Of a stretch of DNA of 64,000 nucleotides, positions 50,929-62,953 are shown piece after piece. The translations under genes were made by a program, and so were the position numbers. This DNA comes from Candidatus Rokuibacteriota bacterium (GTDB taxonomy: Bacteria > Methylomirabilota > Methylomirabilia > Rokubacteriales > CSP1-6): the NCBI GenBank assembly GCA_003220535.1, contig QHSU01000073.1, positions 21,064 through 85,063 on the forward strand, read 5' to 3'. Each line of letters begins with the position of its first letter. The first letter of the stretch is position 1. The notes under the pieces are model-generated. The model was not told the DNA's origin, ran no database searches, and was given only the letters and a program-made list of their open reading frames with translations.

Positions 50929-51963
50929 ATGCGCGACGGCATCTTCATCGTGGACGGCGACGGTCATGTCATGGACTTCCCGCACCGGTGCTACCAGAAA
51001 TATCTCCCGGAGCAGTATCGCCGCCGCATCGCCTTCTTTCCCGGCGCCCAGTGGGACCGGCGCCAGGCGCCCAACGGCGACATGGGGAGAGACCCCAACA
51101 CACCGCACGAGATGATGGACGACATGGCCCAGGAGGGCATCGATCTCGCGTTTCTCTACCCCACGTCGGCGCTCCGGATCGGCGAGATCCGCGAGGTTGA
51201 CTACCAGACGGCGCTCTGCCGAGCCTACAACGACTTCATCGCCGACTGGTGCGAGGCTGACCCTCAGCGCCTGAAAGGCGTGGCCATCGCGCCCTATCTC
51301 GACCCGACCGAAGCCGCCCGCGAGCTCGACCGCGCGGTCTCGCGCCTGGGCCTCGTCGGCCTCATGTTCCCGACCTTCATTCCCGGACGCAACGTCGCGG
51401 ATCCGTTCTTCTGGCCGATCTACGAAGAGGCCGAGCGCCTCGGCGTGCCGGTGGGCATGCACGCCTCGGGTAGCGAGACCGGCGACCCCTACCGCTTCAA
51501 CAACTTCCTGGGCGTGCACACCTGGACCCACGCGCCCGAGCAGATGATCTCCGTGATCAGCTGCGTGTACGGCGGGATCTTCGAGAAGTTCCAGCGGCTG
51601 CGCGTCGGCTTCATGGAATCGGGCGCCGGCTGGGTGCCGTTCTTCATGGAGCACCTGGACGGCGAGTTCGAGAAGCGCCCGTGGGACGCGCCCCTCTGCA
51701 AGGCGAAGCCCAGCGAGTACATGACCTGTGGCCGCGCCTATTTCTCCTGCGAGCCCGAGGAGAAGACGATCCCGTACGTCGTCGGGTGGGTCGGTGAGGA
51801 CCACATCCTCTACGCCTCGGACTATCCGCACTGGGACAGCGAGTGGCCCCACACGGTCGACGAGCTCCTGAAGCGCAGCGATCTCGAGCCGCGCGTGAAG
51901 GCGAAGATCCTCGGTCAGAACGCGCTCCGGTTCTACGACTTGAAATCGCCGGTATCGAGGTAG
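50929..51963 (+). CDS. amidohydrolase-2 family decarboxylase/hydrolase
   Basis: 344 residues from ATG 50929 (GGGAGGG 5 bases upstream). IVDGDGHVMDFPHRCYQKYL (the D-x-H-x-x-D form of the amidohydrolase start), DLAFLYPTSALRIGE, VGLMFPTFIPGRNV, VGMHASGSETGD (His), and DHILYASDYPHWDSEWPHTV (catalytic Asp and His). Same superfamily as LigJ and as metal-dependent aromatic decarboxylases. Operon with the double cupin 10 bases downstream. Confidence 0.88.
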   Translation: MRDGIFIVDGDGHVMDFPHRCYQKYLPEQYRRRIAFFPGAQWDRRQAPNGDMGRDPNTPHEMMDDMAQEGIDLAFLYPTSALRIGEIREVDYQTALCRAYNDFIADWCEADPQRLKGVAIAPYLDPTEAARELDRAVSRLGLVGLMFPTFIPGRNVADPFFWPIYEEAERLGVPVGMHASGSETGDPYRFNNFLGVHTWTHAPEQMISVISCVYGGIFEKFQRLRVGFMESGAGWVPFFMEHLDGEFEKRPWDAPLCKAKPSEYMTCGRAYFSCEPEEKTIPYVVGWVGEDHILYASDYPHWDSEWPHTVDELLKRSDLEPRVKAKILGQNALRFYDLKSPVSR

Positions 51964-51972
51964 GAGGCGGCC

Positions 51973-53088
51973 ATGACGCGTGAAGCCCACACCGCGGTCG
52001 AGCAAGAGTTTCACGAGCGGATGCACGCCGCCCACATGTACGGCCTCTGGGAGCTGGCGAGTCAGATGACCCGGCACCCGGAGCCGAAAGCGATCGCATA
52101 CCAGTGGAAGGCGTCCGTGCTCGAGGCGATGGTTCGCGAGGCCGGCCAGGCCGTGCCGGTCGGCGAGGAGCGGCGCGCGCTCCAGCTTTTCAATCCTGGC
52201 CTCGACGGCCGGTGGGCGACGACGAACACGATGATCGCCGCCATCCAGCTCCTCCTGCCCGGCGAGGTGGCCCGCGCCCATCGTCACACGCCGACGGCGA
52301 TCCGCTTCATCATGGAAGGGCAGGGCGCCTACACCGCCGTCGATGGCGAGCGCGTCTACATGGCGCCGGGCGACCTCATTTTGACGCCGAGCTGGGCGTG
52401 GCACGACCACGGCAACGAGACCGACAAGCCGGTGATCTGGATGGACGGCCTCGACGTGCCGCTCGTCCAGGCCCTCAACGCGATGTTCTTCCAGTTCTAC
52501 GCAGAGCCCCAGGTGCCACTGAGCAAGCCGAACAACGCCTCCGTGCAGCTCCACGGCCACGTGAGCCTGACGCCTACCTGGGTGAAGGAGAGGCCGCGGT
52601 CCTCGCCCCTGCTTCTCTATTCATGGGAGAAGACATGGCAGTCGCTGGGTGCCCTGCGAGACGTCGACGGGGACGAGTTCGACGGCGTGGCTCTGGAGTA
52701 CACGCACCCGCAGACGGGGCGCGCCTTGCTCCCGACGATGGCCTGCTGGGTCCAGATGCTCCGTCCCGGCGCGCGGTTGAAGGCGCACCGCCACACCGGC
52801 AGCGCCGTCTACTATGTCGTCCAGGGGACGGGCGAGACGATCATCGACGGCCGCCGCTTCGCCTGGGATCGGGGGGACATCGTCGTGCTCCCGTCCTGGG
52901 CTCTCCACGAGCACGCCAACCTGTCCGCGCGCGACGCCGCCATCCTCTTCTCGATCCAGGACCGACCTGTTCTCGACGCGCTGGGGCTCTACCGCGAAGA
53001 GGCGTTCACGGAGAACGGAGGTCACCAGGCGGTGCTTCACGCGGGCGAGGCACGAGCCGAAGGACGTTCGGCGGCGCCTGGCGCATGA
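51973..53088 (+). CDS. gentisate 1,2-dioxygenase-like double cupin
   Basis: 371 residues. Cupin 1: LLPGEVARAHRHTPTAIRFI, then GDLILTPSWAWHDHGNE. Cupin 2: LRPGARLKAHRHTGSAVYYV, then GDIVVLPSWALHEHANL. The bicupin with H-x-H in both halves is that of gentisate and salicylate dioxygenases (ring cleavage with Fe(II)). MTREAHTAVEQEFHERMHAA is a typical start region. AGGAGG lies about 6 bases before ATG 51973. Confidence 0.87.
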   Translation: MTREAHTAVEQEFHERMHAAHMYGLWELASQMTRHPEPKAIAYQWKASVLEAMVREAGQAVPVGEERRALQLFNPGLDGRWATTNTMIAAIQLLLPGEVARAHRHTPTAIRFIMEGQGAYTAVDGERVYMAPGDLILTPSWAWHDHGNETDKPVIWMDGLDVPLVQALNAMFFQFYAEPQVPLSKPNNASVQLHGHVSLTPTWVKERPRSSPLLLYSWEKTWQSLGALRDVDGDEFDGVALEYTHPQTGRALLPTMACWVQMLRPGARLKAHRHTGSAVYYVVQGTGETIIDGRRFAWDRGDIVVLPSWALHEHANLSARDAAILFSIQDRPVLDALGLYREEAFTENGGHQAVLHAGEARAEGRSAAPGA

Positions 53089-53147
53089 TCTCACGGAGCG
53101 CGGCGAGCGTCGGCTTCGGCCTACCCTGCGAGTGTCTGGAGGTCTCT

Positions 53148-53417
53148 ATGAACACGCAAGAAGCCCTCCGCCGTCTCATCCGCCGCAAGCTCAGCGACGG
53201 TCGGCTGCCGAGCGATCGCATCCCGACCGTCTGGGGGACCCCAAGCGATGGGGAGAAGTGCGACGCCTGTGATTCGATCCTGGCGAAAGACCAGCTGCTG
53301 ATGGAGGGGACGAGCCTCGCTGGCGGCCGGCCTGTTCAGTTTCACGTCACATGCTTCCAAATCTGGGACGAGGAGCGGCGCGTCCTCGATGGCGAGGCGC
53401 ATCGCTCGTCGTCCTGA
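53148..53417 (+). CDS. small zinc-ribbon-like hypothetical protein
   Basis: 89 residues, basic N-terminal helix (EALRRLIRRKLSDGRLPSDR), then C38-D-A-C41 and H66-V-T-C69: a CxxC...HxxC zinc site. GGAGG lies 6 bases before ATG 53148. Similar small proteins occur in soil bacteria without known role. It follows the cupin gene by 59 bases and converges with the extradiol dioxygenase 8 bases away. Confidence 0.7.
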   Translation: MNTQEALRRLIRRKLSDGRLPSDRIPTVWGTPSDGEKCDACDSILAKDQLLMEGTSLAGGRPVQFHVTCFQIWDEERRVLDGEAHRSSS

Positions 53418-53425
53418 CGTCGCGG

Positions 53426-54505
53426 TCATCGCCAGCGCGCGAAGGCCCAGCCGCCGCCCGTCCCGGCTGGTGTGCGATACACGGGGACGTAGGCCAGAAG
53501 CTCCATCTTCAGCCGCGCCCGCTGCATCGCGCCGCCGAGCGCCACCCAGTTCAACGTCTCCGAGCCGGCGGAGTGCAGCCGGTGGCGCGGGATCGCGCGC
53601 AGCGCCGCCGCGTCGTTGCGCTCGAGCGCTCCCAGCAGCCCGCGATCGAGCTCTTCGTCGACGACGAAGTGGCTCAATCCCCCCGAGGCGATGACGGCGA
53701 CCGCCGCGGGCTCCTTCCACTCCTCGACCGCCGCGGCGATCGCTTCCCCCGTTGCGAAGGCGCGTCGCGGTGTCGGCTGGTTCGGCAGGTAGCAGGTGTT
53801 CTGGAACACCGGCAGAATCGCTCCGGGCTTGTTGTCGAAGAGGCGCTTGATGACGAAGGCGAAGGCGTGCGGCAGCCCCTGCTCGCGCGGAGGCGTCTCG
53901 CGCACGTAGTCGAGCTCGCCCTGCTTCGTGGGATACCGCCGCGCCACCCGCCCGCCGTACGGCTGCTTGACATAGCGCATGTGGGCGACGTCGAAGTCGT
54001 GCTCGATCAGGTACTCGATCAGGAAGCGGCCGAAGCGGCTCGCCACCGGAACGTCCATCGGGACGTCGCCGTACCCGCGCATGATGGCTTCGGCGACCTC
54101 GGGATCGCGCGAGCCGGGCGGCACCTTGCGCGGGATCAGCGGCGCGCTCTCGCCCCAGTAGACCGCCAGGGCGGGCATGTTGTCCTCGAAGAACCACTCG
54201 TCCTGGTCGTCGCCGATGATCACGGTGATGTCCGGGTTGACGGCGCGCAGGGTGCTCGACAGGTCGTCGAGCGATCGCTGGCACGCTTCCGCCTGCGCCT
54301 GAAAGGGTTCCGTCCCACGATAGTGCGCTCGTCTGTCCGGAGCGACGGAGTCGAGCGCTTCCTGGTACGGCATCACCAGGCCGTGCGGAGGAAAGGCGAG
54401 CTCGGGATTGCGCTGGTCGTTGCGCGCATACGAAGGCCAGAGATCGGCCGACAGCGTGAGCATGGGCGTGTGCGAGGTGCCGATACCGAGAACGATGTCC
54501 GCCAT
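53426..54505 (-). CDS. LigB-type class III extradiol ring-cleavage dioxygenase
   Basis: 359 residues: IVLGIGTSHTPMLTL (metal His), VIIGDDQDEWFFEDNMPALA (second metal region), DFDVAHMRYVKQPYGGRVAR, LPVFQNTCYLPNQP, VAVIASGGLSHFVVDEELDR (catalytic region), then an HRLHSAGSETLNWVALGGAM C-terminal part. This is the catalytic subunit fold of protocatechuate 4,5-dioxygenase and relatives. The stop-to-start gap to the Rieske gene is 10 bases: hydroxylation followed by ring cleavage is a natural pair. Confidence 0.88.
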   Translation of the reverse strand: MADIVLGIGTSHTPMLTLSADLWPSYARNDQRNPELAFPPHGLVMPYQEALDSVAPDRRAHYRGTEPFQAQAEACQRSLDDLSSTLRAVNPDITVIIGDDQDEWFFEDNMPALAVYWGESAPLIPRKVPPGSRDPEVAEAIMRGYGDVPMDVPVASRFGRFLIEYLIEHDFDVAHMRYVKQPYGGRVARRYPTKQGELDYVRETPPREQGLPHAFAFVIKRLFDNKPGAILPVFQNTCYLPNQPTPRRAFATGEAIAAAVEEWKEPAAVAVIASGGLSHFVVDEELDRGLLGALERNDAAALRAIPRHRLHSAGSETLNWVALGGAMQRARLKMELLAYVPVYRTPAGTGGGWAFARWR

Positions 54506-54515
54506 GATCGCCCTC

Positions 54516-55814
54516 TCAGCCCGCGGGCGAGCGGGCGTCGACGCCGGGCTCCGGCAGGCCCATCGCGCGGCGATACGCCGCCCGGACCTCCTCCGGCTGT
54601 CCCGTCAGGAAGGGGAATTCTTTACGGAGAAGCAGCCCCGGCGTCCGCTGGCGCGAGGTTTCGCTCTCGACCCGCGACGAGCCGTTGACGAAGAAATCGC
54701 GGCCGATGATCGGCAGCCGGATGCACCGGTTCTTCTCCGGATCTCGGATCACGCCCTTGGGCTCGCCGCCGCGCACCACCCGCTCGGCGTCTTCGAGGAT
54801 GCGCCTGCGCATCATGATGACGCCGCGATCGCTCTCGCCCAGATGCTCTTGCGTGCGGTCGGCGACCGTGCCCTGGCCGACCCAGGCGACGAAGTCCTGG
54901 TTCATGACGTGCGAGGTGATCCACCGGTCCGTCAGCGAATCCTTGATCGGGCTCGTCCAGTAGGGGATCCGGTCCTGCTTGAAGGGCTCCATGTCGTTCG
55001 GCACGCGATCGAAGAACCAGCCCACGCTCAGCATGTTCGCGTCGTCGATGGGCACGCGCCACTCGAAGTGGCCGCCGGTGAACAAGCAGTTCGGCCAGAG
55101 ACAGCAGCGCCCGACGGTCCACAGCTCGTCCTGCTCGGACTGGCCCTCGAGGATCCGCCGGTAGATGAAGCCGTACTCGAACTCCTCGAAGCCGATCTTC
55201 AGGTGCGTCGGCGACCGGTCTCCGTCGGCGCGGCTCATCGCGCGCGACCAGTTCGAGTGCAGCCACTCGAAGTGCACGGGGTCGATGGAGTTTTCCTGGC
55301 ACTGGAACCAGTTGCAGGGAACCTCCGAGAATACGATCTGCACGAAGCCGTTCTGCCAGGTGAACGGCTCCCAGGTCGGCACCAGCGGCGCCGGCGGCGG
55401 CCCGAGGTAGGCCCACAAGAGGCCGCCCTTGGACTCCACCGCGTACGACTTGATGCGAACACGATCCTTGAACCGCGAGTCCGGGTGCGCCGTCTCCTCG
55501 AACGGCTGCCGCAGGCACCGGCCGGTATGGTCCCAGAGCCAGCCGTGGTAGTGGCAGCGGAGCCCGCGCTGCTCGACCCAGCCGTAGGAGAGGTCGGCGC
55601 GACGATGGGGGCAGTGGCGGTCGACCAGACCGTAGTTGCCGGCCTCGTCTTTGTAGAGGACGAGATCCTCGCCGAGGAGCCGTACGGGCTTCGTGGGGTG
55701 GTCGTCGAGCTCGGCGACGGCGGCGACGGGCATCCAGTACCGGCGCAGCAGCTCGCCCATGGGCGTGCCGGCGCCGACTTCCGTCAGTGCCCTGTTCTGG
55801 TCCTCGGTCAGCAC
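54516..55814 (-). CDS. Rieske non-heme iron oxygenase, large subunit
   Basis: 432 residues from GTG 55814. Rieske centre: CPHRRADLSYGW (C-x-H) and CHYHGW (C-x-x-H). Mononuclear iron site: NSIDPVHFEWLH (D-P-x-H-x(3)-H). Layout is that of phthalate/vanillate-type oxygenases that work without a beta subunit; no reductase gene is adjacent. First gene of the LigB operon. Confidence 0.9.
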   Translation of the reverse strand: MLTEDQNRALTEVGAGTPMGELLRRYWMPVAAVAELDDHPTKPVRLLGEDLVLYKDEAGNYGLVDRHCPHRRADLSYGWVEQRGLRCHYHGWLWDHTGRCLRQPFEETAHPDSRFKDRVRIKSYAVESKGGLLWAYLGPPPAPLVPTWEPFTWQNGFVQIVFSEVPCNWFQCQENSIDPVHFEWLHSNWSRAMSRADGDRSPTHLKIGFEEFEYGFIYRRILEGQSEQDELWTVGRCCLWPNCLFTGGHFEWRVPIDDANMLSVGWFFDRVPNDMEPFKQDRIPYWTSPIKDSLTDRWITSHVMNQDFVAWVGQGTVADRTQEHLGESDRGVIMMRRRILEDAERVVRGGEPKGVIRDPEKNRCIRLPIIGRDFFVNGSSRVESETSRQRTPGLLLRKEFPFLTGQPEEVRAAYRRAMGLPEPGVDARSPAG

Positions 55815-55833
55815 GGGCCGATTCTACCTCTAC

Positions 55834-56970
55834 TCATTGAATAGTGCGCGAACCCAGCTTAAGTGCGTGACGGGCTACGAACAGCGCGAGTGCCTTCGCG
55901 ACCAGCGTATTGCCGTGCGGGGTCAGATGACAGTGATCGTAAAATAGGCTTTCCGCGGCGGCGGCACGCAGCACCGGGAGAAGATCGACAAACGGAAGCC
56001 CAAGCCGGCTCGCCAGCTCGCGCGCCCGCCGCTGCGGTCGGTCATCTTCAAAGCGACTCTCCACCTGGACGCTCGCCGGGAAGGCTGCCATGAGCACTTG
56101 GAAGCCATGCTGGTGCCCGAGCCGGATCATGCGCTCAAGCCCCTCCTCCACCACTGACCACGAGTAGTCGTGCCAGGCGACACCCCAATCCGACTCGGCC
56201 AGCGCAATGACTCGGTCGAACGCCGTCCGGTCGTTCACCCAACGACGAGCGCTAAATTCCTGCACCCAGCGATAGCGTGCACCGTGGCGCGCACGGTGGG
56301 TTGCCCTCGCCCACAGGCTGGAAGCGCGGTCGGCGAGCCGACTCCAGCCGATCCAGACTGGCAATCGTATTACGTCGGGATACGGGACCGGGCGAAGGCC
56401 ATCGTTGAGGTAGAAGGCAACGAGGACGATATCGGGCCGCACCACGGGGGCCAGCTCCTCAAGCAACGCCGCCTCGTCGCGTGTACCCACGTTGGGACCG
56501 CCGCCGTTGAGCACGCGCACGGCCCGACCTGGGACTGCTTCGGCCAATGTTCGCTCAAGAATCGCAGGATAGGTCTCCTCCTCGTCCAGATACTCAGCAA
56601 AGGTGATGGAGTCCCCGAGGACGAACACACGGATCTCGCCCGGTGCTTTCCTCGTCTCCTCGGGCCCGCGTAGCCCGAGGCTGTTGGTCCGTACCCGCAC
56701 GTCGCGCCCCGAGGTCGGGTGACGACGGATCACGGCATCGAGGTTGGGCTTGATGCGCCCTTTGAAGCGCAGATCCTTGGGTCCTTCGATCACCCCGGGC
56801 ACGATCGGGGCCGCGCGTAGCGCCTCCCACATCCGCAAGGCCACCTCCGCCAGTCCGAGGGCGCCGCTGATGCCGATGAGCACAGCGAGCACGGCGAGCA
56901 GGCGAGGATGGCGCCGCCTGAGAGGCGGCGGCGCGCCCGTGGCAACGGGTGGTGCGGTTTCCACTACCAT
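55834..56970 (-). CDS. SGNH/GDSL hydrolase with N-terminal membrane anchor
   Basis: 378 residues. One transmembrane helix (about 24-46, LLAVLAVLIGISGALGLAEV). SGNH blocks: VFVLGDSITFAEYLDEEETY (nucleophile Ser), NGGGPNVGTRDEAALLEELA, VAFYLNDG (Asn), and LFYDHCHLTPHGNTLVAKAL (Asp and His). Such proteins act on envelope polysaccharides, often as acetyl esterases. The gene is divergent from livF with its start overlapping the short intergenic region. Confidence 0.82.
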   Translation of the reverse strand: MVVETAPPVATGAPPPLRRRHPRLLAVLAVLIGISGALGLAEVALRMWEALRAAPIVPGVIEGPKDLRFKGRIKPNLDAVIRRHPTSGRDVRVRTNSLGLRGPEETRKAPGEIRVFVLGDSITFAEYLDEEETYPAILERTLAEAVPGRAVRVLNGGGPNVGTRDEAALLEELAPVVRPDIVLVAFYLNDGLRPVPYPDVIRLPVWIGWSRLADRASSLWARATHRARHGARYRWVQEFSARRWVNDRTAFDRVIALAESDWGVAWHDYSWSVVEEGLERMIRLGHQHGFQVLMAAFPASVQVESRFEDDRPQRRARELASRLGLPFVDLLPVLRAAAAESLFYDHCHLTPHGNTLVAKALALFVARHALKLGSRTIQ

Positions 56971-57047
56971 TTCCCCGTCATCTCGGTGGAGGGATGGCTC
57001 GCGAAAGTTTAGCTGAACGCGCAGACGCGCACCAGCATCGCGGTATA

Positions 57048-57776
57048 GTGGGCGCCTTGGCGAATGACGCGCTCGTGCTGAACGGGATCGACGCCTTCTA
57101 CGGCGACAGCCACGTGCTGCACGGGGTGTCGCTGCGCCTGGGCGAAGGCCGGCTCCTCGGCCTGCTCGGCCGCAACGGGGCCGGCAAGTCCACCTCGATG
57201 AACGTGACGGTCGGCCTGCTTCCGCCGCGGCACGGCGCGGTCACGGTCTATGGTCGCGCGGTGACCGGCCGCGCCCCCGAGGCCATCGCGGCGCTCGGCG
57301 TGGCGCTGGTGCCCCAGGGGCGCCGCGTCTTTCGCAGCCTCACCGTGCACGAGAACCTCGCGGTCGCCGGGCGTCGGGCGCGCGGCGATGCGCCGACGCT
57401 GTGGACGCTCGACACGGTCTCCGCGCTCTTCCCACGGCTTCGGGAGCGGGGCAAGCAGATCGCCGGCTCGCTCTCCGGCGGCGAGCAACAGATGCTCGCG
57501 ATCGGCCGCGCGCTGATGGCGAACCCGCGCGTGCTCCTGATGGACGAGCCCTCGGAGGGCCTGGCGCCGCAGATCGTCGTCGAGGTCATGTCGACCATTC
57601 GCCAGCTCAAGGCCGAAGGGCTCTCCATCGTGCTCGTCGAGCAGAACGCCAAGCTCGTCTTCGACGTCGCCGACGACATCGTCGTCCTCAACAGCGGCCG
57701 GGTCGTCGTCGACGGGCCCGCGGCCGAGCTCAAGCAGAGCGGCGTCGACCTGCGCCAGCACCTGGGCATCTACTGA
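57048..57776 (+). CDS. livF: branched-chain amino-acid type ABC ATPase (LivF)
   Basis: About 242 residues; start GTG 57048 or TTG 57057 (the longer frame to 56949 is non-coding in character). GLLGRNGAGKSTSMNVTVGL (Walker A), VPQGRRVFRSLTVHENLAVA (Q-loop, LivF-typical), LSGGEQQMLAIGRALM, LLMDEPSEGLAPQIV (Walker B), IVLVEQNAKLVFDVADDIVV (H-loop Glu-Gln form seen in LivF). Permeases, LivG and binding protein are not adjacent. Confidence 0.85.
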   Translation: MGALANDALVLNGIDAFYGDSHVLHGVSLRLGEGRLLGLLGRNGAGKSTSMNVTVGLLPPRHGAVTVYGRAVTGRAPEAIAALGVALVPQGRRVFRSLTVHENLAVAGRRARGDAPTLWTLDTVSALFPRLRERGKQIAGSLSGGEQQMLAIGRALMANPRVLLMDEPSEGLAPQIVVEVMSTIRQLKAEGLSIVLVEQNAKLVFDVADDIVVLNSGRVVVDGPAAELKQSGVDLRQHLGIY

Positions 57777-57859
57777 CCGCGGCATCACGCAATCGGTAAG
57801 AAATCATCCGCTCGGCCGGCGTAGTCGATCGACAAATATCCGCGATATCAGCCTGTTGC

Positions 57860-60694
<2,835 letters not shown>

Positions 60695-60732
60695 GAACGG
60701 GTATACTAGCCCGCGCAAAAGGGGGCATCGCG

Positions 60733-60771
60733 ATGAGCGCACAGGGCTTTCGTCTCTACGACCCCACGTGA
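60733..60771 (+). CDS. possible 12-residue leader peptide
   Basis: ATG 60733 encodes MSAQGFRLYDPT and ends in TGA at 60769-60771, which overlaps the GTG start of the LLM oxidoreductase (GTGA). AAGGGGG lies 8 bases before its ATG, whereas the downstream GTG has no ribosome site of its own. Translation of the short frame could deliver ribosomes to GTG 60768. It may also be chance. Confidence 0.35.
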   Translation: MSAQGFRLYDPT

Positions 60772-61682
60772 AGCTCACCGTCGAGTTTCCGAGCGTCTCG
60801 TACCGCGAAGGGCCGCAGGGGGTGAGCCGCCTCGCCCAGGCCATCGAGCAGATCGGCTACGATCACATCGACATGTTCGACCACGTCGTGATGGGCTATC
60901 CGATCGCCGGCCGCCCGCCCGGTCCCTATCCGCCGCAGATGCCCATCCTCGAGGCGCTCGTGGCGCTCTCGTACATGGCGGCGGTCACTTCCCGCGTGAC
61001 GCTCGGCACGGAAGTGCTCGTGCTGCCGCAGCGTCACCCGACGCTTGTGGCCAAGCAGGTGAGCACGCTGGACACGCTCTCGGGCGGGCGCGTGCGCCTC
61101 GGCGTCGGCGTCGGCTGGCAGGAGTCGGAGTACGAGGCCCTGGGCGAAGATTTTCACACCCGCGGCGCTCGGATGGACGAGGCGATCCGGCTGCTCCGGA
61201 CCACCTGGAGCGATGCGCAGATCGACTTCAAGGGTCGACACTATCAGATCACGGCGATCGGCATGGAGCCCAAACCCCCGCAGGGGAGTCGCCTGCCGAT
61301 CTGGATCGGCGGCCGGTCGGAGCGTGCGCTGCGTCGCGTGGGCGAGCTCGGCGACGGCTGGCTCGGCAGCCAGATCGCCGACGCGGAGAGCGCCCGGCGC
61401 AACATCGACACGATTCGACGCCACGCCGCCGCGGCCGGGCGCGATCCCGCCGCCATCGGGCTGCAGGCGATGGTCGCCTCGCCTCCGCGGGACGTTGCCG
61501 GCAAGCGCTTCTACGCGGAGCACGACCGCATCGTGGCGCGCGCGGTCGATCTGAAGGCGATGGGGTTTCAGTGGATCGCGCTCAACGCGACCGCGATCTT
61601 CCAGGCCGGCGCGCGGTCGGTCGACGCGATGATCGACGTGCTGGGCGCGCTGCACACGAAGATTCGTGGCCGAGTCGGGTAG
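60768..61682 (+). CDS. LLM-class (luciferase-like, F420/FMN) oxidoreductase
   Basis: 304 residues from GTG 60768: VKLTVEFPSVSYREGPQGVS, IEQIGYDHIDMFDHVVMGYP, ALVALSYMAAVTSRVTLGTE, LVAKQVSTLDTLSGGRVRLG, VGVGWQESEYEALGEDF, IWIGGRSERALRRVGELGDG. These are the successive motifs of TIGR03619-type LLM proteins. Upstream frame contains the hairpin and leader and is non-coding in character. The acyl-CoA dehydrogenase follows 10 bases later, so it may act in the same degradative route. Confidence 0.88.
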   Translation: MKLTVEFPSVSYREGPQGVSRLAQAIEQIGYDHIDMFDHVVMGYPIAGRPPGPYPPQMPILEALVALSYMAAVTSRVTLGTEVLVLPQRHPTLVAKQVSTLDTLSGGRVRLGVGVGWQESEYEALGEDFHTRGARMDEAIRLLRTTWSDAQIDFKGRHYQITAIGMEPKPPQGSRLPIWIGGRSERALRRVGELGDGWLGSQIADAESARRNIDTIRRHAAAAGRDPAAIGLQAMVASPPRDVAGKRFYAEHDRIVARAVDLKAMGFQWIALNATAIFQAGARSVDAMIDVLGALHTKIRGRVG

Positions 61683-61692
61683 GAGAGAACAC

Positions 61693-62940
61693 ATGGACTT
61701 CGAGGTCACGTATACCGAGGAGCAGCAGCGGTTCCGGCGCGAGGTCCGCACGTGGCTCGAAGCGAACGTGTCGGCCGAGGTCCAGCGGACCCCGACATCG
61801 GCCGAGGACAACTATCGGCGCTACCTCGAGCTCCGCGCGCTCGGCCGGAAGCTCGGCGCGAAGGGGTGGCTCTATCCAACGGCGCCGGCGAAGTATGGCG
61901 GCGGGGGTCTCGACGTGGACCACGCCATCATCCTCGAGGAGGAGGTCGATCGCTTCGACCTGTCGCTGCCGCCGTACTACGACAGCGGCGGCCGACTCGG
62001 CTCGGCATCCATCCTCGTCTGGGGCACCGAGGAACAGCGGCAGGCGTTCTTGCCGCCGATCTATCGCGGCGAGGTCCGCACCTGGCAGCTCCTGACCGAG
62101 CCCGGCGCCGGCTCCGATCTCGCCGGCGTGCGGATGACGACGGCGGTCCGCGACGGCGACGAATACGTGATCAAGGGTCAGAAGATCTTCGTCGGTAGCG
62201 ACAACGGGACCGACCGCATCTGGCTGATCGCCTGCACGGACCCCAACGGCCGCCGGCACGAGAACCTCTCCTGGTTCATGATCGACGCGAACCTGCCGGG
62301 CATCAGCATGCAGCCGATGGAGCTGATGGGCACGGGCGGCGAGGGCGGGACCGACAGCGGGGTCAAGCAAACGGTCTTCTTCGACGACGTCCGCGTGCCG
62401 GCGGTGGCGCTCGTCGGCGGTGAGAACAAGGGCTGGACCGTGGCCACCACGCACCTCGAGCTCGAGCACGGCGGCGGTGGCCGGATCGGCCGGAACCGCG
62501 TGTGGGACCGGCTGCTGCGCTACTGCCAGGAGACCAAGCGCGACGGGGTGCCGCTCAGTCAGCAGCAGGATGTGCGCGATAGCCTCGCCGACATCTACAT
62601 CAAGACCGAGGTCACCCGGCTCTTCGGCCTGCGCAACTTCTGGCTCACGTACGCGCGCAAGCCGAAATCGTACGAGGGCCCGCAGCTCTCGTACTACCGC
62701 AAGACCACCGGCCTCTGGATGACCGGCGCAATCTTAGAGGCGGTCGGTCCGGCCGCGCTCACCACCGATCCCACGTGGGGCTCGTCCGCCGGGTTCCTCG
62801 AGACCCAGCAGCGTAACGGGATCGTCTCCGTCCATCCCGGCGGCACCACCGACATCCAACGCGTGCAGATGGCCCGACGCATCGGTATCGGGCGGTCTAC
62901 CCGTGAGAAGGCCGGCACCGTGCACGGAGCCGAGACATGA
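61693..62940 (+). CDS. acyl-CoA dehydrogenase
   Basis: 415 residues from ATG 61693 (GGAGAG 5 bases upstream). N-terminal helices (FEVTYTEEQQRFRREVRTWL), QLLTEPGAGSDLAGVRMTTA (FAD/substrate segment), GQKIFVGSDNGTDRIWLIAC, QTVFFDDVRVPAVALVGGEN, then HPGGTTDIQRVQMARRIGIG in place of the usual catalytic-Glu helix ending. Belongs to the two-gene ACAD pairs seen in steroid and aromatic side-chain degradation. The partner starts 13 bases after its stop. Confidence 0.88.
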   Translation: MDFEVTYTEEQQRFRREVRTWLEANVSAEVQRTPTSAEDNYRRYLELRALGRKLGAKGWLYPTAPAKYGGGGLDVDHAIILEEEVDRFDLSLPPYYDSGGRLGSASILVWGTEEQRQAFLPPIYRGEVRTWQLLTEPGAGSDLAGVRMTTAVRDGDEYVIKGQKIFVGSDNGTDRIWLIACTDPNGRRHENLSWFMIDANLPGISMQPMELMGTGGEGGTDSGVKQTVFFDDVRVPAVALVGGENKGWTVATTHLELEHGGGGRIGRNRVWDRLLRYCQETKRDGVPLSQQQDVRDSLADIYIKTEVTRLFGLRNFWLTYARKPKSYEGPQLSYYRKTTGLWMTGAILEAVGPAALTTDPTWGSSAGFLETQQRNGIVSVHPGGTTDIQRVQMARRIGIGRSTREKAGTVHGAET

Positions 62941-62953
62941 GCCGAGGCGCCAT

